A stretch of 64,000 nt of DNA from Bdellovibrio svalbardensis (lineage in GTDB: Bacteria; Bdellovibrionota; Bdellovibrionia; Bdellovibrionales; Bdellovibrionaceae), in NCBI RefSeq assembly GCF_029531655.1, contig NZ_JANRMI010000007.1, forward strand, positions 1-64,000, given 5' to 3'. Below are positions 27,334 to 36,220 of this stretch, piece after piece (positions within the stretch are counted from its first letter, which is position 1; each line of letters begins with the position of its first letter). The position numbers were made by a program, and so were the translations under genes. Under the pieces are notes generated by a model. That model made no database searches and was not told where the DNA came from. It was given only the letters and a program-made list of their open reading frames with translations.

Positions 27334-27458
27334 GAACCGATCAAAACGGTCCGAGCGCAAGGCGGAGGGTTCTTCGCGAAACGCTGGCGTGGCAGCGCCA
27401 CGTCGGAGTGAAGCGAAGGGCCCGACAACGCAGTCGATCGGGCCGTTTTCATCGGTTC
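27334..27458. repeat. Large structured inverted repeat between fadI and fadJ
   Basis: Arms 27334-27352 and 27440-27458 pair at 17 of 19 positions (GAACCGAT.AAAACGG.CC). Inside are nested stems CTTCGC/GCGAAG (27372-27377, 27413-27418) and CGTGGC/GCCACG (27388-27393, 27397-27402). The outer right arm reaches the fadI stop codon. In the fad transcript it would form a long hairpin between the two coding regions. Confidence 0.75.
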
Positions 27459-28801
27459 TACCCTTCATTCTCCAAAATCATAGATCCACCTTGACCGCCA
27501 CCGATACAAAGTGTCGCCAAGCCGAATTGAGTGTTTCTGCGTTTCATTTCTTTAGCCAATGTCAGAACAATACGAGTGCCTGTTGCACCCACTGGGTGAC
27601 CAAAGGCAATCGCGCCACCATTTACATTCAAGATATCATCACTGATCTCACCCACTTTGGAAGCGAGGCCCAGTTTTTCTTGAGCAAATTTGTCAGATGC
27701 CATAGCTTTTTGGCAGGCCATCACTTGCGCCGCAAAGGCTTCATTCAATTCCACAAGGCCGATATCCTTCAATGAAAGACCCGCACGTTTCAATGCCAAC
27801 GGCGTTGAGTACGCAGGACCCAGTCCCATGCGCTCTGGCTCAAGACCCGCGAAACCGTAGGAACGAATTGTCGCTAGTGGCTTGTAACCCAATGACTCTG
27901 CTTTTTCACGAGACATCAAAAGCACCATCGCGGCCCCATCCGTGATCGGGCACGAGTTGCCGGCAGTGATTGAGCCCGTGGCTTTATCAAAGAACGGTTT
28001 CAACTTCGTCAAAGCTTCAATAGTTTGTGATTCACGAGGACCAATGTCCTCTGAAATCACTTCTTTGTATTCCGGCGCCAGATAGACCGGAGTGATTTCT
28101 TCTTTTAAGCGACCTTCTTTCATCGCCTTTGCAGCTAGCAAGTGAGAACGCAATGCAAACTTATCCTGCATTTCACGAGACAAGCCCCATTCTTTAGCCA
28201 AGATCTCTGCTGTTTGCCCCATGTTAATACCGACAAAAGGATCTGTCAGTCCCAACATAACGGCGATCTGCGGGAAATACTCATCCTTCATGTTTCCCTG
28301 AAGCAGCGCTTTGATTTGTTTCACGTCCGCTTTAAAGAGCGACCACAGCAGAGGCAAAGCTTGCTTTGGACCTTTTGCTGCGAAAAGTTTTTCGTAAATT
28401 TCCTGGAACTTTTTCGGCTGAAGAGTCGGCATTTGCGACATGCTCTCTGTACCACCGGCAAGCACAACATCCATTGTTCCCGATTTGATCTTTTCAAAAC
28501 CATTCGAAATGGATTCCAATGCAGACGCACAGTTTCTATGAACTGTGTAAGCCGAAGTTTTCAACGGAATGCCCGCATTCAAAGCGACCACACGTGAGAT
28601 ATTCACGGCATCCGCAGGATTTCCCGTGTTGCCGATAATGACTTCATCAACTAGGTTCACATCTAAATTCGTTTGCGCAATCAATTGCTTCAAAGCAACT
28701 TTGCCCAAATCTGCGGGGTGTACTTTTTTAAGTTTTGTTCCAGCTTTTGCGAAGGGAGTGCGAACTCCTTCAACGAGAACCACATCGCGTGGTGACTTCA
28801 T
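27458..28801 (-). CDS. fadI: Acetyl-CoA acyltransferase (thiolase)
   Basis: The 447-residue thiolase cleaves 3-ketoacyl-CoA with CoA. The active-site Cys lies in HRNCASALESI (about residue 92). NEAFAAQVMA and CIGGGQGGSMIL carry the conserved Asn-Glu and second catalytic Cys, and GGAIAFGHPVGATGTRI holds the catalytic His. The length and the extra loop between residues 130 and 170 fit FadI-type thiolases rather than FadA. fadJ follows after 178 structured bases, and expression as one fad operon is likely. Confidence 0.94.
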   Translation of the reverse strand: MKSPRDVVLVEGVRTPFAKAGTKLKKVHPADLGKVALKQLIAQTNLDVNLVDEVIIGNTGNPADAVNISRVVALNAGIPLKTSAYTVHRNCASALESISNGFEKIKSGTMDVVLAGGTESMSQMPTLQPKKFQEIYEKLFAAKGPKQALPLLWSLFKADVKQIKALLQGNMKDEYFPQIAVMLGLTDPFVGINMGQTAEILAKEWGLSREMQDKFALRSHLLAAKAMKEGRLKEEITPVYLAPEYKEVISEDIGPRESQTIEALTKLKPFFDKATGSITAGNSCPITDGAAMVLLMSREKAESLGYKPLATIRSYGFAGLEPERMGLGPAYSTPLALKRAGLSLKDIGLVELNEAFAAQVMACQKAMASDKFAQEKLGLASKVGEISDDILNVNGGAIAFGHPVGATGTRIVLTLAKEMKRRNTQFGLATLCIGGGQGGSMILENEG

Positions 28802-28899
28802 AGAAACTCCTAGTTGCTAAATTGCACAAAGATTATGTAAACATTGAAAATCGTAGCACTTTTCGGCAGATCCACAAAAGAAAAGAGAGGCAGATATGA

Positions 28900-28941
28900 G
28901 AACCTGGTCTAGGTTACTCACAACCTCGGCGTGGTCTAGGT
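28900..28941 (-). promoter_or_regulatory. Tandem TGGTCTAGGT sites upstream of fadI
   Basis: TGGTCTAGGT occurs at 28905-28914 and again at 28932-28941, 27 bases apart. The first copy lies in a small palindrome (AACCT...AGGTT). The sites are 100-140 bases upstream of fadI. A regulator of fatty-acid degradation could bind here; this is inference. The remaining intergenic sequence to 29081 shows nothing else clear. Confidence 0.4.
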
Positions 28942-29081
28942 ATTCTATGTTATTAAAATTTCGACTGTAAACGCACGAAATAGAAACAGAACTCTATTTG
29001 TGAGCGTTCTTCGTTCTTAGGGGGGCGGTCTTTTTTTGGGAGTTTTCCACTCAGAGAGGAGGCGGTTTCAGCTCTGACTCA

Positions 29082-30308
29082 CTAGGGTTTGCAAGTCAGA
29101 TCACGAACTTCGATGCCCTTTGCGAAAACATCTTCGCCAAGATCGACCTTCAACATGTATTCAGGGCGACCTTGAATGTAAGCCAAAGAGTCCCCCTTCC
29201 ACAGCAAACCACCGTCCGCCTTGGCGGTAAAGAAGTAGTATTCGATCCCAGGGAAAGTTCTCGCCAGTTTAATAGTTTCACCGGCTTCAACTTGCACCCA
29301 TTGAGCAGACTGAATCCATTGATTCTCTGCTGATAAATAGCGAACTGCCACTTTGGCTTTCGTCGCTTCCGGGCATGAGTTGCGAACATAGATCTCGACT
29401 GTTTCAGGGAGATTGTTCTCCAAAACTGCCGTCGTCGAATCCGCTTGATCATTGAGCCAGTTTTTTAGCTGTGCAAAAACCTCAGATGTGATGGCCACGC
29501 CACCATTGTAATTTTCCATTCCTGGTTTATCTTCCTGACCCCAATCCAAAACACCAACAATGATGCTTCCTGAATTGTCAGCTTTGGGAACGCGCAGGGC
29601 ACTGCCCGACATCCCATGAAACGAATCGCATTGAAATTGCCACTGCGAACCTCGACGCTCCATAGGACAGTTCACATCCCAGAGAGTGCCGCGATCCTTA
29701 TCCCCCGGATATCCCGAGATCGACACCGCCGAGTAGGCATTTACTTGTGCATCCACCGTCGAAAAACCCAGCCACCCCAAACGCTCACCGACCTTATCTT
29801 TCAAGACGATAATCGCATAGTCATAGGCGTAAGCTTCTGGCGCTTTTGATTTTTGAGCGAACTCTAAATATCTCTGAGGAACATAGACCCGCTCCCAATC
29901 TACCGGATCAAAAGTCATAATGTTCTGTCCCGTCTGACCGGGAATGAACTTTAAATCATTGATCCACATTTTCGTTTCAAGATTATAAACACAATGAGCG
30001 GCCGTCAGCACATAACGATCCCCTACCAAGGTTCCCGTACAGCTGCCGAGCTTTCTGCCCGAAGTTTCTATATGTCCGATTGTTCTTAGGGGAAATCCCG
30101 TTGAATCCTGAATTTGTTTGCGAAGAAATTTCCCTGGAAGAGCCTGTCTTTGACCGGGCTTTGCGAAACGCCCCAAACTGCCTACAAAAGAGGCCGTTTG
30201 TTCTTGAGCAAGAGCTGACTCCATAGCAATCGTTTGCCACAAAATAGCCAGCAAACAAACCACAATGAAGGCACGACAAATTCTCATAAGTTGCTCCACA
30301 ATTGTCAT
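29082..30308 (-). CDS. Secreted trypsin-like serine protease
   Basis: The protein has about 408 residues with a signal peptide (RICRAFIVVCLLAILWQTIA). The S1 catalytic triad is visible: TAAHC (His), AYDYAIIVL (Asp) and FHGMSGSAL (Ser). GTLVGDRYVLTAAHC and the disulfide-type Cys pattern fit an S1B/V8-like fold. A C-terminal domain of about 120 residues, with NSCPEATKAKVAVRYLSAENQW, follows and may bind substrate or surface. Starts at 30308 and 30287 both have GGAG-type sites. Extracellular prey-protein hydrolysis is inferred. Confidence 0.88.
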   Translation of the reverse strand: MTIVEQLMRICRAFIVVCLLAILWQTIAMESALAQEQTASFVGSLGRFAKPGQRQALPGKFLRKQIQDSTGFPLRTIGHIETSGRKLGSCTGTLVGDRYVLTAAHCVYNLETKMWINDLKFIPGQTGQNIMTFDPVDWERVYVPQRYLEFAQKSKAPEAYAYDYAIIVLKDKVGERLGWLGFSTVDAQVNAYSAVSISGYPGDKDRGTLWDVNCPMERRGSQWQFQCDSFHGMSGSALRVPKADNSGSIIVGVLDWGQEDKPGMENYNGGVAITSEVFAQLKNWLNDQADSTTAVLENNLPETVEIYVRNSCPEATKAKVAVRYLSAENQWIQSAQWVQVEAGETIKLARTFPGIEYYFFTAKADGGLLWKGDSLAYIQGRPEYMLKVDLGEDVFAKGIEVRDLTCKP

Positions 30309-30521
30309 GGATGTCTCCCAAAGACGAAACCAGAGGTGACACCCAGAAAACACCGAATATAAAGCATGCCCGCTCCATTCTAAAGAGCCACTCTTCGACC
30401 CTCCATATTCTTCCTGATTGTCGAGATTTTGGACGCCTCCCCAGAAGGTCTAAGGCCTGAAGTGTGGTTAAATTGCCTCACAGCATCACCCTTTACCCCC
30501 CGCGCCAACAGCCCCCATTCA

Positions 30522-30551
30522 TTGACCCCCTTGACCCCCATCCGTTAGAGT
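30522..30551 (+). promoter_or_regulatory. Sigma-70-like promoter for maeB
   Basis: TTGACC (30522-30527) and TAGAGT (30546-30551) are separated by 18 bases. The -35 lies in a tandem TTGACCCCC repeat. It is about 100 bases upstream of the maeB start. Other parts of 30309-30647 show no gene. Confidence 0.45.
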
Positions 30552-30647
30552 AAGAGCACTTGTTACCGAAACCCTTCTAAGCCCCCAAAAGGCTTGATGA
30601 AAATTCTCAGCAGGGCTTCGTTAAAGTAATGAGGTAAAGGAGAATCC

Positions 30648-32993
30648 TTGGACAAGAACACGGACATCAAGAACGACATCAAAACTGGCGCTACCAACAA
30701 CTTCGACCAAGAGGCTCTTGAATACCATTCACGCGGCAAACCAGGAAAAATTGAAGTCATTTCTTCCAAGCCCTGCGTTTCTGAAAAAGATCTTTCTCTT
30801 GCTTACTCTCCGGGTGTTGCAGCTCCATGCAAAGTGATCGCTAAAGACGCCTCAAAAGTTTACGACTATACGGCAAAAGGAAACTTGGTCGGCGTTATCT
30901 CCAACGGAACTGCGGTTCTGGGCTTGGGCAACATCGGGCCTCACGCTTCCAAGCCGGTGATGGAAGGCAAAGGGATTCTTTTCAAACAATTCTCTGGCAT
31001 TGACGTTTTCGACATCGAAGTCGCTGCGAATGACGTCGACACTTTCTGTAACGCGGTGAAAGTTTTGGAACCTACCTTTGGTGGTATCAATCTGGAAGAT
31101 ATCAAAGCTCCAGAGTGTTTTGAAATTGAAGAGCGTTTGAAAAAAGAAATGAAAATTCCGGTGTTCCATGATGATCAGCATGGAACAGCCATTGTTTCTG
31201 GCGCAGCTCTTTTGAATGCAGCGGCTGTTACCAATCGCAAAATGGATCAGATCCGCATCGTCGTTAACGGCGCCGGAGCTTCTGCAAATTCTTGCGCGAA
31301 GATTTTCATTTCACTGGGTGTTCGTCGCGAAAATATCATCATGTGCGATTCTCAAGGCGTGATCTACAAAGGTCGTACTGCGGGAATGAATAAGTACAAA
31401 GAGTACTTCGCCTCTGAAACTGAAGCGCGCACTCTCATCGAAGCACTTCGCGGTGCTGACGTTTTTGTGGGTCTTTCTGTAGCCGGCGCCCTCACTCCGG
31501 AAATGCTAAAAGATATGGCGAAAGATCCTATTATTTTTGCCATGGCAAATCCTGAACCAGAAATCACTCCAGACAAAGCCCGCGCAGCTCGTCCGGATGC
31601 GATTATTGCCACCGGCCGTTCTGACTATCCGAACCAAGTAAACAATGTGCTTGGATTCCCTTCGATCTTCCGCGGCGCCCTGGATACTCGCGCCACACAG
31701 ATCAACGAAGAAATGAAACTCGCGGCTGTTCAAGCCTTGGCAAAATTGGCTCGTGAAGACGTTCCCGACAGAGTCTCTGCAACTTATGGCGGCAAGAGCT
31801 TTAAGTTTGGTCGCGAATATTTGATTCCAAAACCATTCGATACCCGCGTTTTGATGTGGGTGGCTCCGGCTGTTGCAAAAGCAGCAATGGATTCTGGTGT
31901 TGCAGGTCGTCCAATTGAAGACTGGGATCACTACCGCGAATCTTTGGAAGCACTTCAAGGCCCTTCAAAAGTATTCATCCGTTCAGCGATCAACCGCGTT
32001 CACCAAAACTCACAAGCCAATGGCGGTCAACTTCCACGCATCGTGTTCCCTGAGGGAACCAGCTCAAAAGTATTGAAAGCTTTGGCGACTTTGGTGGAAG
32101 AAAAGATCTGCCAGCCTATTTTGCTGGGTTACCCAGATCGCGTAAAAGAAAAAATTGCGGCACTTGATATTCCTTCATTGAAAGATGTGCCGATCATCCA
32201 CCCTGCTCAGTATCCAAAATATTTCAGCTATGTGGAAAAACTCTACACTCTTCGTCAACGCAAAGGCATCAATATGCGTGAGGCGGAACGCCTTATGGCG
32301 GATCCTAATTACTTTGCAGCGATGATGGTCACCATGGGGGATGCCGACGGCGTGGTCAACGGAGCTTCCATCAATTATGCAGACGCCGTGAAACCTATTT
32401 TGCAAACTGTGGGCGTCTATGAAGGCGGCGTACCTGCGGGCTTGAACATTATTCTTCTTGAAGACAAGTTCTTGATCCTTGCGGACACCACGGTGAATTT
32501 CAACCCTACAGCAGAACAGTGCGCACAAATTGCTTTGCAAGCGGCTAACATCGTTGAGTACTTCGGCATTGAACCTAAAGTAGCCATGCTCAGTTACTCC
32601 AACTTTAGCGGTAGCGAAGGCACGCCATCCAAAATGAAGAAAGCGGCTGAGTTGCTGAAAAAACTACGCCCTGGAATCATGGCCGATGGTGATATGCAGG
32701 CGGACACAGCAGTGAACCCAGAAATCATGGAAAGACTCTTCCCGTTCTCTGACCTTAAAGGCGGAGCCAACGTACTGATCTTCCCTAATTTGGAATCTGC
32801 CAATATCGCCTACAAGCTGATCCAACAAGTTGGAAAAGTGGAAGTGATTGGACCATTCCTTTCCGGAGTTAGAAGATCATCAAATGTTCTGCAAAGAACA
32901 ACAACTGTGGATGGCATCGTGAACTCGGTTGTCTTCACAGCCCTGGAAGCACAGTACATCACTGAGGTTTTGAAATCTCGCGCTAAAAAATAG
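30648..32993 (+). CDS. maeB: NADP-dependent malic enzyme (MaeB type)
   Basis: This 781-residue enzyme decarboxylates malate to pyruvate with reduction of NADP. The N-terminal malic domain has SLAYSPGVAAPC, GNLVGVISNGTAVLGLGNIG and FHDDQHGTAIV, and its Rossmann part has VVNGAGASANSCA. From about residue 440 there is a phosphate-acetyltransferase-like domain (IVFPEG, DGDMQADTAVNPEI), which in MaeB is regulatory. The start is TTG, with AAAGGAGA six bases upstream. It would supply pyruvate and NADPH from carbon entering through fatty or amino acids. Confidence 0.95.
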   Translation: MDKNTDIKNDIKTGATNNFDQEALEYHSRGKPGKIEVISSKPCVSEKDLSLAYSPGVAAPCKVIAKDASKVYDYTAKGNLVGVISNGTAVLGLGNIGPHASKPVMEGKGILFKQFSGIDVFDIEVAANDVDTFCNAVKVLEPTFGGINLEDIKAPECFEIEERLKKEMKIPVFHDDQHGTAIVSGAALLNAAAVTNRKMDQIRIVVNGAGASANSCAKIFISLGVRRENIIMCDSQGVIYKGRTAGMNKYKEYFASETEARTLIEALRGADVFVGLSVAGALTPEMLKDMAKDPIIFAMANPEPEITPDKARAARPDAIIATGRSDYPNQVNNVLGFPSIFRGALDTRATQINEEMKLAAVQALAKLAREDVPDRVSATYGGKSFKFGREYLIPKPFDTRVLMWVAPAVAKAAMDSGVAGRPIEDWDHYRESLEALQGPSKVFIRSAINRVHQNSQANGGQLPRIVFPEGTSSKVLKALATLVEEKICQPILLGYPDRVKEKIAALDIPSLKDVPIIHPAQYPKYFSYVEKLYTLRQRKGINMREAERLMADPNYFAAMMVTMGDADGVVNGASINYADAVKPILQTVGVYEGGVPAGLNIILLEDKFLILADTTVNFNPTAEQCAQIALQAANIVEYFGIEPKVAMLSYSNFSGSEGTPSKMKKAAELLKKLRPGIMADGDMQADTAVNPEIMERLFPFSDLKGGANVLIFPNLESANIAYKLIQQVGKVEVIGPFLSGVRRSSNVLQRTTTVDGIVNSVVFTALEAQYITEVLKSRAKK

Positions 32994-33017
32994 CCCGACT
33001 TCGAATTTAATTTAGTC

Positions 33018-33048
33018 AAAGGACTGCCCTCCGGCGGTCCTTTTTTTT
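33018..33048 (+). terminator. Intrinsic terminator after maeB
   Basis: GGACTGC (33021-33027) pairs with GCGGTCC (33034-33040), one G-U pair, followed by T8. Confidence 0.92.
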
Positions 33049-33141
33049 ATGCAAATTTGAGAAAATAATTAACCGTTTTTTCACCATTCGACCTGCTCTC
33101 TTCGAGGGCCAAAACAGGCCAATTCAAATGAAAATTTAACT

Positions 33142-33169
33142 TTGACGAACGCCGCAGCGGTGCTACCAT
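33142..33169 (+). promoter_or_regulatory. Sigma-70-like promoter for hflX
   Basis: TTGACG (33142-33147), a 16-base spacer and TACCAT (33164-33169). The expected start point is about 20 bases before the hflX start codon. Confidence 0.5.
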
Positions 33170-33194
33170 TAAGACTAATGGAGGGTTGCTAGAT

Positions 33195-34466
33195 TTGACT
33201 AATCAAACTCAAGCTAAGGTCCAAGCCCACGATAGAGCCATTGTCATTGGTGTCGGATTGAAGTCCGAACCTCTCACCGAAATCAAAGAAAACTTGTTGG
33301 AATTAGAAGAACTTGTCGTCGCCGCTGGCGGAGAAGTTGTTGGTTCTATTATTCAAGTTCTTCCTTCCTGGAATCCTGCCACCCTCATCGGATCCGGCAA
33401 GGTCGAAGAAGTTGCCGAGATGGTTCGCGATAGCAAAGCCAATTTAATCGTGATGGACCACCAACTTTCCGGAGTTCAGCAGCGTAACTTAGAACAGATT
33501 GTTAAGGCTCGAGTGATTGACCGCAATCAATTGATCTTGGATATCTTCGCGCAAAGAGCTCAAACATTTGAAGGAAAACTTCAAGTGGAGTTGGCCCAGC
33601 TTTTGGATCAAATGCCCCGCATGGTTGGCGCCTGGCTGGAATCACTTTCCCGCCAAGGTGGTGGTATCGGCACCCGCGGCCCTGGTGAGACGGCTCTTGA
33701 GAACGATCGTCGCCGCATCCGTGAGCGCGTGGCCATCATTAAAGAAAAACTTGAAGGTGTTCGTAAAAATCGCGCGCAACACAGACAATCCCGTCGTCGC
33801 CATGAAATCCCTTCCTTTGCTTTGATTGGTTATACCAACTCAGGGAAAAGCTCCCTGCTGAATAAACTCACTGGCGCCCAGGTGATGGCGAAGAATCAAG
33901 TCTTCGCCACCCTTGATCCAACGACCCGCAAAATCTTTTTGAATGACGGACCTCCGGCGGTTGTCACCGACACGGTTGGATTCATTCGCAAGCTACCAAC
34001 TCAATTGATCGAGGCCTTTAAAGCAACACTTGAAGAATCTGCAGAAGCAGATGTCCTTTTGCATGTGGTGGATTTGTCTTCTCCAAATATGGAAAGACAG
34101 GTTGAAGTCGTTGAAGAACTTATTAAAGAGTTCAATTGGGCCGACAAAAAGATCATCCATGTCTTCAATAAAAGTGATATCGCACCTTTAGAACGACAAT
34201 TTAGAGTGAAGCAATACCCACGCGTTTTCGTCAGCGCTCTGACCGGACAAGGTATTGAACAACTCAAACGTTTGATGGCTCAGATGGTTTCTGAAATGCA
34301 GCAGGATGTGCAGCTCTATTTCCCACGCGCTGAAGAATATAAAATCTTCGACCTGGGACGCGAGGCACAGATTCTACGCAAAGAATCCGCAACTGAAGGC
34401 ACCGTTTGTTACACGCAAATGACTCCGTCGCTTTTAAATCGCTGGAAAGAATATTTGGTTAAATAG
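33195..34466 (+). CDS. hflX: GTPase HflX (ribosome-splitting)
   Basis: HflX binds the 50S subunit and rescues stalled ribosomes under stress. The N-terminal domain has LIGSGKVEEV and VMDHQLSGVQQRNLE, then the conserved segment GGGIGTRGPGETALENDRR-type linker. The G domain has GYTNSGKSSLLN (P-loop), DTVGFI (G3) and NKSD (G4). Starting at TTG 33195 puts GGAGGG nine bases upstream; TTG 33186 abuts the ribosome binding site and is less likely. The length (423) is typical. Confidence 0.95.
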   Translation: MTNQTQAKVQAHDRAIVIGVGLKSEPLTEIKENLLELEELVVAAGGEVVGSIIQVLPSWNPATLIGSGKVEEVAEMVRDSKANLIVMDHQLSGVQQRNLEQIVKARVIDRNQLILDIFAQRAQTFEGKLQVELAQLLDQMPRMVGAWLESLSRQGGGIGTRGPGETALENDRRRIRERVAIIKEKLEGVRKNRAQHRQSRRRHEIPSFALIGYTNSGKSSLLNKLTGAQVMAKNQVFATLDPTTRKIFLNDGPPAVVTDTVGFIRKLPTQLIEAFKATLEESAEADVLLHVVDLSSPNMERQVEVVEELIKEFNWADKKIIHVFNKSDIAPLERQFRVKQYPRVFVSALTGQGIEQLKRLMAQMVSEMQQDVQLYFPRAEEYKIFDLGREAQILRKESATEGTVCYTQMTPSLLNRWKEYLVK

Positions 34467-34485
34467 TGTCGCCGTCACGTAGATT

Positions 34486-34520
34486 TCAATCCAGAACGCA
34501 GGGATAACGTTCTGGATTGA
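34486..34520 (+). terminator. Perfect hairpin after hflX
   Basis: A 13-bp stem, TCAATCCAGAACG (34486-34498) with CGTTCTGGATTGA (34508-34520), lies 20 bases after the stop codon. It lacks a U-run, so factor-independent termination is uncertain. Confidence 0.55.
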
Positions 34521-34607
34521 GATTTAACCTGTGACTCAACCAGACCTTCACCTAGATTGCTCCCAGATATTTTAAGCGCCACAAAACAAAGTCCGATAGA
34601 TCCACTG

Positions 34608-35762
34608 ATGCGGACTTACGTACTAATTCTTTTATCATTGGTCTTATTGAAGGCAAACCACTCGTTTGCAGCCAATACCTGCGCCAACGATCCACAAGGC
34701 ACTCGCGGCCTGGGTAAGAATCAAAGCATCAACAACGCCCTTAAGACAGCTAACGACCCGCTTACCAAAGCATTCTTGGCCTCTATAGGAAAGACTGATT
34801 GCCCTCCGCCGAGCACTCCCATTAAGACTGCAAATGACATTAACAAGGTCGTTCGATCTGCACTTCCGAGTGGCAGAATTAAAGCCGAGTGCATTCAGGC
34901 CTCCATGCAACGTGAAGTGGGAAATTTAGGCTACTCTTGCAAAAAGGGACAACCCACTGCCTTTGAAAACTTCAAAGAATCTGTTCCATGCATTGATCAG
35001 AAGACCTTCAATTTTGTTCAATACTCAGTCAATCAGGCTTTGAAGTGCATGTCACCCGCCGAGGATCCCATCGATCCCCGTGTGATTCTGCGAAAGATTA
35101 ATAACGAAACTGGTTTTAACTTTTACATTGGCTATTCAGGCGGCGTAGGCATCGGTCAACTTACTTCCGATCCGGTCAATGAAATTGCCGGATGGTGGAG
35201 TACAAGTAAAGTGCGCGACCCCAAGAGCAAACGCGTGATCAAACAAAACAAGTATACCCCTGGCAATGCTCATTCAATTCTTGAAACTTTAGCAGCCAAT
35301 CCCAACCCCGCTTGCGCCCCTTTTAAGAAAATTATTGAAAAGGAATTAACAACTCCTCCTCCTTCACCGGGCTCCAAGAAGAACTATTGTTCATGGTTAA
35401 GTGTTGGCGAAGGATTGGGACGAAGCCTGGTTTACGGGTTAGGATATTATGTCTATGCTCGCGATCATTTTATCAAAGAAGCTTTGGCGGATCGCGCCCC
35501 GGCACTGCTCAAATACAATGATGTGGTAAATACACTGACTTTGGTGGCCTATGGACCAGGTGGCCCTGCTCAGGCCAAATCCCTGATTCGCACTTTGCGC
35601 CTCAACAATCGCTCGAAACCCTTTGAGGTTATCAAACAAGTCACACAAAAAAGCGACTATGTCAGTCAGACCAATGATAAGATGAAGGAACTCATGACCA
35701 ACATGAACAAGACTTCACCCACACCAGAAGACCTGCGAGGTGACACATGCGTCGCTCCGTAA
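34608..35762 (+). CDS. Secreted lytic-transglycosylase-like protein
   Basis: The 384-residue protein has a signal peptide (RTYVLILLSLVLLKANHSFAA). At residues 164-191 it reads NNETGFN, then GGVGIGQLTSDPVN. This follows the SLT lysozyme-like motif (ESgFnp...GaxGlmQltpxT), with E167 as candidate catalytic acid. Later, LTLVAYGPGGPAQAK resembles the AYNAGPG motif. Eight or more Cys suggest disulfides in the periplasm. The next gene overlaps by 16 bases. Peptidoglycan cleavage of self or prey is inferred; the sequence is divergent. Confidence 0.68.
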   Translation: MRTYVLILLSLVLLKANHSFAANTCANDPQGTRGLGKNQSINNALKTANDPLTKAFLASIGKTDCPPPSTPIKTANDINKVVRSALPSGRIKAECIQASMQREVGNLGYSCKKGQPTAFENFKESVPCIDQKTFNFVQYSVNQALKCMSPAEDPIDPRVILRKINNETGFNFYIGYSGGVGIGQLTSDPVNEIAGWWSTSKVRDPKSKRVIKQNKYTPGNAHSILETLAANPNPACAPFKKIIEKELTTPPPSPGSKKNYCSWLSVGEGLGRSLVYGLGYYVYARDHFIKEALADRAPALLKYNDVVNTLTLVAYGPGGPAQAKSLIRTLRLNNRSKPFEVIKQVTQKSDYVSQTNDKMKELMTNMNKTSPTPEDLRGDTCVAP

Positions 35763-36220
35763 TGATTTTTACTTCACTCATTCTTCTTTCGAACTCAGTA
35801 GCCTTAGCTGTAAAACTTAAAGTGGTTTCTGATCTTTACAAGGAATCAGAGTCCCTTCGTTCAATCGCCCAGAAAGAGTCCCCTTTAAAATTCGAAAAAA
35901 TTAAAGACTTAGAGAAGTCCTTTAAGAGTGCTTTAGATCAATATGAAAAAGAGAACCCCAAAGCTGGCGACAAAGCTGAGCAAGAAGTCTCTCTTTTATT
36001 TTATACTTTAGAACCTGTCTTCAAGCTTGCGAACAGCAAAGAGATTAAGACATCCGACTGTTTAAAGGTTCGCCAGGAAGTAAAAACCGGTGACAGTATG
36101 GGACGCCCCGAGGGAAGTCTCGCAAGCAAACAAGCCGACGAAGCTTACAAATGGCTGGATATCCTATGTCCCGAAGACGTTGGCAAAGACACTGTTGAAA
36201 AGGACCCTACCGCAAATTGA
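35747..36220 (+). CDS. Small secreted partner protein, unknown
   Basis: The 157-residue protein has a signal peptide (RRSVMIFTSLILLSNSVALA) followed by a Lys/Glu-rich, probably helical region and two Cys (TSDCLK and DILCPED). GAGGTG precedes the ATG, and the start overlaps the 3' end of the transglycosylase-like gene by 16 bases, so coupled expression and a functional link are likely. No family recognised. It ends 14 bases inside the convergent gene. Confidence 0.65.
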   Translation: MRRSVMIFTSLILLSNSVALAVKLKVVSDLYKESESLRSIAQKESPLKFEKIKDLEKSFKSALDQYEKENPKAGDKAEQEVSLLFYTLEPVFKLANSKEIKTSDCLKVRQEVKTGDSMGRPEGSLASKQADEAYKWLDILCPEDVGKDTVEKDPTAN

